From positions 1-10,065 of the forward strand of contig DIVM01000026.1 in assembly GCA_002435835.1 (NCBI GenBank): a stretch of 10,065 nt of DNA. Direction: 5' to 3'. Each line of letters begins with the position of its first letter. The stretch's first letter is position 1. The stretch is from Firmicutes bacterium UBA6132 (GTDB lineage Bacteria > Bacillota_A > Clostridia > Tissierellales > Sedimentibacteraceae). The position numbers were made by a program, and so were the translations under genes. This document shows, one piece after another, positions 6,265 to 10,065 of the stretch. The notes under the pieces are model-generated. The model worked only from the letters and a program-made list of their open reading frames with translations. It was not told the DNA's origin and made no database searches.

Positions 6265-6408
6265 TTACATTTTTCTTTTTGACCTAATTATTAGCCCGAC
6301 CACAATAATACAAATAATGACTATGGCTAAAATAATTTTCCCACTATTATTAGATGTTAAAAAAATTGTTGTAGGCCCATCTGCTCCACCAATAATTCCA
6401 ATATCCAT
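6265..6408 (-). CDS. Single-span mini-protein with the GGADGPT motif of Na+-translocating decarboxylase beta subunits
   Basis: A 47-residue gene beginning MDIGIIGGADGPTTIFLTSN, then a 17-20 residue hydrophobic span (IILAIVIICIIVVGLII) and a basic tail RSKRKM. The IGIIGGADGPT-x-IF string is the signature I know from the large membrane subunit of oxaloacetate and related Na+-pumping decarboxylases (OadB/GcdB), where the Asp is functionally important. Here it stands alone at the N-terminus of a tiny protein with no other OadB part. I recall similar short proteins in Clostridia annotated as decarboxylase beta subunit. The ATG has AAAGGGTG eight bases upstream. The positive-inside rule puts the basic tail in the cytoplasm and the GGADGPT end outside or within the membrane. 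A GNAT gene follows 32 bases later. Function unknown; the signature and span make coding potential convincing. Confidence 0.82.
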   Translation of the reverse strand: MDIGIIGGADGPTTIFLTSNNSGKIILAIVIICIIVVGLIIRSKRKM

Positions 6409-6478
6409 ATATAATCACCCTTTCTTCATAAAAATCACCAAAAATAACTTGATACTTGAAACCTTAATTTTAGGTATT

Positions 6479-6484
6479 ATTATA
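6479..6484 (-). promoter_or_regulatory. Possible -10 element for the mini-protein/GNAT/coiled-coil unit
   Basis: Minus-strand TATAAT at 6484-6479, about 71 bases before the ATG at 6408, with no good -35 hexamer at 16-18 base spacing. The strong terminator at 6521-6562 upstream implies a promoter between them. A GGTGATT motif occurs twice in the predicted leader, the second copy overlapping the ribosome binding site. Confidence 0.35.
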
Positions 6485-6520
6485 ATGGACGTATAATATT
6501 ATAAAAAGTTCCAAGCAAAA

Positions 6521-6562
6521 GAAAAAAACATAAAAAGATTTAATTATAATCTTTTTATGTTT
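6521..6562 (-). terminator. Strong intrinsic terminator of the peroxidase gene
   Basis: A perfect 15-base stem (AAACATAAAAAGATT, 6526-6540; complement 6548-6562) with a seven-base loop is followed on the minus strand by a run of T. It begins 35 bases after the stop codon of the peroxidase and insulates the mini-protein unit from read-through. Confidence 0.85.
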
Positions 6563-6597
6563 CTTTTATTTATATATTTCATTTTACTTTATTTTTA

Positions 6598-7203
6598 TTA
6601 AAGGCATCCCTTAGAAAAATCTGAAGAACATACTGTTTCAGTTTCGGTCTCGGTCTCATAAGACTCATCATCTTTTAATAACTTAACTATATATTTTTCT
6701 AATTCCTCAGGTGTTACTGTCGGTGCAAATCTTGCTACAACTGTTCCTTCTCTATTTACTAAAAATTTAGTGAAGTTCCATTTGATATCATTCTCAGCTA
6801 AACCTGGAGTATATTGTTTAACTTTTTCATATAATCCATCTGCTTTATCATTTTTAACTTCTTTAACAGTTGATTTTAAATATTTATATAATGGCTCTTC
6901 ACCTTCACCATTAACTTCTATTTTAGAAAACTGTGTAAATTCTACTCCAAAACTTAATTTGCAAAATCCAACTATTTCTTCATTTGTTCCTGGAGCTTGT
7001 TCTAAGAACTGATTACTTGGAAAATCTAATATTTCAAATCCTTCCGGATTATATTTTGCATAAAGATCTTGAAGACCATCATATTGAGGTGTAAATCCAC
7101 ATCCTGTAGCTCCATTAATTATTAATAAAACTTTACCTTTATAATTTTCTAATGAAACTTCTTTATTTTGTATATCTTTAACTTTAAAATCAAATATTTT
7201 CAT
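6598..7203 (-). CDS. Glutathione-peroxidase-family thiol peroxidase (Cys type) with unusual C-terminal extension
   Basis: A 201-residue peroxidase of the GPx fold, predicted to reduce hydrogen peroxide or organic hydroperoxides in the cytosol. The peroxidatic residue is Cys35 in NGATGCGFTPQ (TGC codon, so not selenocysteine). The other catalytic-tetrad residues are Gln65 (FPSNQF) and Trp142-Asn143 (KWNF). Cys81 in GFCKLSFGVEF sits where thioredoxin-dependent GPx enzymes carry the resolving cysteine, so thioredoxin is a more likely reductant than glutathione. The usual Cys of FPCNQF is Ser63. Bacterial relatives normally have about 160-180 residues. Here the last 22 residues add an acidic TETETETE tract (184-191 region) and a tail with Cys192 and Cys200 (CSSDFSKGC). 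The start has AGGAGG four bases upstream of the ATT before ATG. A promoter and terminator bracket it as a single-gene unit. Confidence 0.93.
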   Translation of the reverse strand: MKIFDFKVKDIQNKEVSLENYKGKVLLIINGATGCGFTPQYDGLQDLYAKYNPEGFEILDFPSNQFLEQAPGTNEEIVGFCKLSFGVEFTQFSKIEVNGEGEEPLYKYLKSTVKEVKNDKADGLYEKVKQYTPGLAENDIKWNFTKFLVNREGTVVARFAPTVTPEELEKYIVKLLKDDESYETETETETVCSSDFSKGCL

Positions 7204-7234
7204 AATTCCTCCTAAAAACTTTTAATGTAATACA

Positions 7235-7264
7235 TTTATACCCCAAATAAAAAATATTAAGCAA
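7235..7264 (-). promoter_or_regulatory. Predicted promoter of the peroxidase gene
   Basis: On the minus strand TTGCTT (7264-7259) and TATAAA (7240-7235) are separated by 18 bases, resembling a vegetative sigma-factor promoter. The predicted start of transcription near 7228 leaves a leader of about 25 bases with the AGGAGG ribosome binding site. Confidence 0.5.
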
Positions 7265-7281
7265 GAAATTTAATTTTTTTA

Positions 7282-7297
7282 TTTTATACGCATAAAA
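7282..7297. promoter_or_regulatory. Inverted repeat between divergent genes, possible operator
   Basis: TTTTAT-ACGC-ATAAAA is a perfect 6-4-6 inverted repeat. It lies upstream of the predicted peroxidase -35 and over the expected -35 position of the lipoprotein promoter, so one regulator could affect both genes. It is short and AT-rich and matches no operator I recognise. Confidence 0.3.
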
Positions 7298-7311
7298 GCA
7301 TTGTAAATAGG

Positions 7312-7317
7312 TATAAT
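7312..7317 (+). promoter_or_regulatory. -10 element of the lipoprotein gene
   Basis: A perfect TATAAT 36 bases before the ATG at 7354. The 17-base-spaced -35 position reads CGCATA, a poor match, so the promoter may need an activator or an alternative sigma factor. Confidence 0.4.
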
Positions 7318-7353
7318 AAGGACAAGTATAAATACAAGAGACAAGGGGTTATT

Positions 7354-8208
7354 ATGAAAAGAAAAACAAGCGCACTAATTATTTTGTTATCATTCACTAT
7401 GATGACAGGCTGTACAGCAGATTTTAAAGTTGATGAAAATACAGTTGAAAATATTTCAAACAAAGTAACTAAAACAGTTATTGAAACATTAGGAAAAGAG
7501 AATGCAGAAAAAACAGAGTCTCAAACTATTAATGCAACAAAAATGGATAATGTTGTTATTAGAAATTCTATTGGCGATATTAATATTACCACTCATGATT
7601 CTATGGAAGTTTTAGTGGATGTTACTATAAAGGCTTCTTCAAATTCTAAAGAAGGAACTGAAAAGCTTTTAAGGGAAACTACATATACTATTGAACCAAA
7701 ATGGAATGACATAATTATAGATACTTCTCAGATAAATAGAATATACGGTGATTTAGAAAATGTATCCATTAATTTATCAATTAAAGTTCCATCAAATATA
7801 AATAAAATTTATGTTGATAATAATGTTGGTAATTTAAATATTGAAAATTATAATGGTAAAATAGAATCTGAAATTAATGTTGGTGATATAAATATTACAA
7901 ATTGCAATTCTTCATATTATATTAAATCTGATGTTGGTGATATAAAACTTATAAATTGTATTTTATATGACAAATCTGAATTTAATTCAAATACAGGAAA
8001 TATTGATATTACATCAACAGATATTTCAGATGCAAAATCTTTTGAAGCTTTAACACAAGTTGGGGATATTAATATAACATTGCCTTCAAATTCAAGCTAT
8101 GAATCTTCTTCTACTGCATTTATGGAAAATGAAAAAACAGAAACTAAAGGTAGCGGTAACACAAAAATAAAACTTACTAGCAAAGTTGGAGATGTTAATT
8201 TTAAATAA
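7354..8208 (+). CDS. Lipoprotein with repeated VGDIN motifs (DUF4097-like beta-helix)
   Basis: A 284-residue predicted lipoprotein. The signal peptide MKRKTSALIILLSFTMMTG-C ends in a lipobox-like MTGC, putting the lipidated residue at Cys20 and the mature protein on the outer face of the membrane. After a polar linker to about residue 60, a short motif recurs to the end: SIGDINIT, NVGNLNIE, NVGDINIT, DVGDIKLI, NTGNIDIT, QVGDINIT and KVGDVNFK. This G-D/N-[IL]-x-[IVL] pattern is that of DUF4097/adhesin-like right-handed beta-helix proteins, which are often linked to cell-envelope stress; the biochemical role is unknown. The start has AAGGGG seven bases upstream. The gene is divergent from the peroxidase and ends at a clear terminator, so it is monocistronic. 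Confidence 0.85.
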   Translation: MKRKTSALIILLSFTMMTGCTADFKVDENTVENISNKVTKTVIETLGKENAEKTESQTINATKMDNVVIRNSIGDINITTHDSMEVLVDVTIKASSNSKEGTEKLLRETTYTIEPKWNDIIIDTSQINRIYGDLENVSINLSIKVPSNINKIYVDNNVGNLNIENYNGKIESEINVGDINITNCNSSYYIKSDVGDIKLINCILYDKSEFNSNTGNIDITSTDISDAKSFEALTQVGDINITLPSNSSYESSSTAFMENEKTETKGSGNTKIKLTSKVGDVNFK

Positions 8209-8256
8209 TACTAAATTTTACATATTTAATATAAAACCTTAATAATATTTTACTAT

Positions 8257-8286
8257 AAAGATAGCTATAATTAGTTATCTTTTTTA
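8257..8286 (+). terminator. Intrinsic terminator of the lipoprotein gene
   Basis: AGATAGCT (8259-8266) pairs with AGTTATCT (8273-8280), with one G-T wobble and a six-base loop, extended by A-T pairs into TTTTTA. It starts about 50 bases past the stop codon. Confidence 0.7.
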
Positions 8287-8547
8287 TTTCTTTGTTTAAA
8301 TTCCAAATACAGTGGTATAAGTATTATAAAAATAATAACATAAATATATAAATATTAAAATTTATGGATTATACAACTTTATTTGTATGACTTTACACTA
8401 TTTTACAAATTTCGCTGTGTTTTTATTATATATTAATATATAATTTATTAATTATAAATTTAATTCAAATCATTAATTGGCCTCAAGGATTCCTGTACAT
8501 TAGATAAAAGTGTATAAAATAATTACAAAAATAAAACAGGAGACATT
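8287..8547 (+). other. AT-rich leader region upstream of glgB
   Basis: No coding frame is visible on either strand. It contains a 20-base perfect AT-only palindrome (8425-8444, halves ATTATATATT and AATATATAAT), followed by a seven-base inverted repeat (AATTTAT 8442-8448, ATAAATT 8454-8460). A possible but weak promoter is TTTACA (8402-8407) with ATTATA (8425-8430) at 17-base spacing; the palindrome would then overlap its -10. A closer TATAAA at 8513-8518 has no good -35. Confidence 0.4.
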
Positions 8548-10065
8548 ATGAAAACTGAAAAGACAAATCAATTGCCCATTTATTTATTCCATCAAGGAAC
8601 AAATTATTATTCATATAAATTCTTAGGGTCGCATATCATAAAAGGAGAAAAAACAGGGGTTATATTTCGTGTATGGGCTCCAAAAGCAAAATCAGTTCAT
8701 TTAGTGAGTGACATCAACAATTGGAGTAAAAATGATAATTATGAAATGAAAAAAATCCATAAATCTGATATATGGGAATTATTTATACACGACTTAGGGG
8801 TTGGAGATTTATATAAATTTGCTATAACGACAAATGAAAATAAATTAATATATAAATCTGATCCATTTGCATTTTATTCTCAAACTCAAACTGAAACTGC
8901 ATCAATAGTATATGATATTAACAATTATAATTGGGGAGATGAAAATTGGCAGGAATTTAAGCGTTCAATTAATATATACCAGCAACCTATTAATATATAT
9001 GAACTAAACCTTTCATCATGGAAGCGTAAAGAAAATTCAAATATATATACTTATAATGAAATAGCTGACTCATTAATTAAATATGTTAAAAAGCATAATT
9101 TTACACATATTGAGCTAATGCCCATTATGGAACATCCATATGATGGATCTTGGGGATATCAAGTTTCAGGATATTTTGCTCCCACTTCTCGTTACGGTGA
9201 ACCAAAGGATTTAAAGTATTTAATAGATCAATGTCACCAAAATGGAATTGGAGTTATTTTAGACTGGGTCCCTGCACATTTCCCAAAAGATGATTCAGGA
9301 CTTAGAGAGTTTGATGGAACTCCTATGTTTGAATACGAAGATAAAAATTTAAGAGAAAATAAAAGTTGGGGCACATTAAAATTTGATTATGGGAAAAATG
9401 AAGTTATGTCATTTTTAATATCAAATGCTATTTTCTGGTTAGAAGAATATCACGTTGACGGACTTAGAGTTGATGCAGTAAGCTCCATGCTTTATCTCGA
9501 TTATGATAAACAGCATGGTGAATGGACTCCTAATATTTATGGAACTAATGAAAACCTACAGGCAATTCAATTTTTTAGAAATTTAAATGAAGCAGTTTTT
9601 AAGCTACATCCAAACACTATGATGATAGCAGAAGAATCAACTTCATGGCCAATGGTAACTAAGCCTGTTTATTTAGGTGGGCTTGGCTTTAATTTTAAGT
9701 GGAACATGGGTTGGATGAACGATACACTTGATTATATGGAAACAGATCCTTTTCTTAGGAAATATAAACACAAAAATATTACTTTTTCATTGCATTATGC
9801 TTTTAGTGAAAATTATATTCTTCCTATTTCCCACGATGAAGTTGTTCATGGTAAGCATTCCTTACTTAATAAAATGCCAGGTCCTTATGAAGAAAAATTT
9901 GCTAATGTAAGAGTTTTTTTAGCATATATGATTTCACATCCAGGCAAAAAATTGAATTTTATGGGGTATGAAATAGGTCAGTTTGTAGAATGGAATCATG
10001 AAAAGGAATTAGAGTGGTTTATGCTACAGTATGACTCACATAATAAATTAAATTTATATGTGAGA
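8548..10065 (+). CDS. glgB: 1,4-alpha-glucan branching enzyme, partial (3' end beyond window)
   Basis: The first 506 residues of a glycogen branching enzyme, which cuts an alpha-1,4 glucan chain and re-attaches it by an alpha-1,6 bond in the cytosol. Bacterial enzymes of this class have roughly 630-730 residues. An N-terminal carbohydrate-binding-module-48 domain (about residues 20-115; TGVIFRVWAPKAKSVHL, DINNWS) precedes the GH13 barrel. Barrel hallmarks are ELMPIMEHPYDGSWGYQ, VILDWVPAHFP, DGLRVDAVSSM, MIAEESTSWP and ISHDEVVHG. The catalytic triad is Asp309, Glu362 and Asp430, with spacings of 53 and 121 that equal those between Asp405, Glu458 and Asp526 of the E. coli enzyme. The start has CAGGAG seven bases before ATG. 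No other glycogen gene is visible upstream, so glgB is either monocistronic or the first gene of a glycogen cluster running off the right edge. Confidence 0.95.
   Translation, partial: MKTEKTNQLPIYLFHQGTNYYSYKFLGSHIIKGEKTGVIFRVWAPKAKSVHLVSDINNWSKNDNYEMKKIHKSDIWELFIHDLGVGDLYKFAITTNENKLIYKSDPFAFYSQTQTETASIVYDINNYNWGDENWQEFKRSINIYQQPINIYELNLSSWKRKENSNIYTYNEIADSLIKYVKKHNFTHIELMPIMEHPYDGSWGYQVSGYFAPTSRYGEPKDLKYLIDQCHQNGIGVILDWVPAHFPKDDSGLREFDGTPMFEYEDKNLRENKSWGTLKFDYGKNEVMSFLISNAIFWLEEYHVDGLRVDAVSSMLYLDYDKQHGEWTPNIYGTNENLQAIQFFRNLNEAVFKLHPNTMMIAEESTSWPMVTKPVYLGGLGFNFKWNMGWMNDTLDYMETDPFLRKYKHKNITFSLHYAFSENYILPISHDEVVHGKHSLLNKMPGPYEEKFANVRVFLAYMISHPGKKLNFMGYEIGQFVEWNHEKELEWFMLQYDSHNKLNLYVR

Noticed and set aside
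7087..7110. Selenocysteine (TGA) in the peroxidase active site
   Set aside because: The peroxidatic codon reads TGC on the coding strand, an ordinary cysteine.
8478..8500. GC-richer GGCCTCAAGGATTCCTG patch before glgB as a riboswitch or attachment site
   Set aside because: Only a four-base stem (AGGA/TCCT) is visible, with no conserved riboswitch elements and no repeat partner in the window.
9728..9910. Plus-strand 60-codon frame inside glgB
   Set aside because: Out-of-frame with the GH13 barrel coding sequence, which is conserved through this stretch, including Asp430.

Overview
The window is very AT-rich and carries Shine-Dalgarno-type starts (GGAGG-like). The gene families (Ric/ScdA, CoA-disulfide-reductase-like flavoprotein, Cys-type glutathione peroxidase, VanW, GlgB) fit an anaerobic or oxygen-tolerant member of the Clostridia (Bacillota). 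I cannot name the species from the sequence.

Layout. Everything from 1 to about 7203 reads on the minus strand; the last two genes (7354-10065) read on the plus strand. On the minus strand, from the high-coordinate end down: a glutathione-peroxidase-like thiol peroxidase with a strong terminator (6521-6562); a probable three-gene unit made of a 47-residue single-span mini-protein, a GNAT acetyltransferase and a membrane-anchored coiled-coil protein (6408 to 4672); a decayed stretch holding a 43-codon gene fragment and a frameshifted vanW (4618 to 3583); an unrecognised multi-span membrane protein (3536-2814); a small zinc-ribbon protein with its own terminator (2558-2349 and 2319-2294); a pyridine nucleotide-disulfide oxidoreductase of the CoA-disulfide reductase/NADH oxidase type (2168-834); and the N-terminal two-thirds of a Ric/ScdA di-iron Fe-S repair protein running off the left edge (427-1). 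On the plus strand: a lipoprotein with repeated VGDIN-type motifs (DUF4097-like) with its terminator, then a glgB glycogen branching enzyme running off the right edge.

How the genes relate. Three genes (ric, the CoADR-like flavoprotein, the peroxidase) concern oxidative or nitrosative stress and thiol redox, but each appears to be its own transcription unit. The best regulatory signal is an FNR/CRP-type palindrome centred exactly at -41.5 from a predicted ric start site, the position of a class II activator. The peroxidase and the lipoprotein are divergent and share a short region with a 6-4-6 inverted repeat.

The most unusual items are the 47-residue protein carrying a GGADGPT motif otherwise known from the large Na+-pumping decarboxylase beta subunit, the Cys-containing C-terminal extension of the peroxidase, and the vanW frameshift next to a gene remnant. 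I see no rRNA, tRNA, CRISPR array, transposase or phage gene. I do not see a convincing new multi-gene defence or biosynthetic system.
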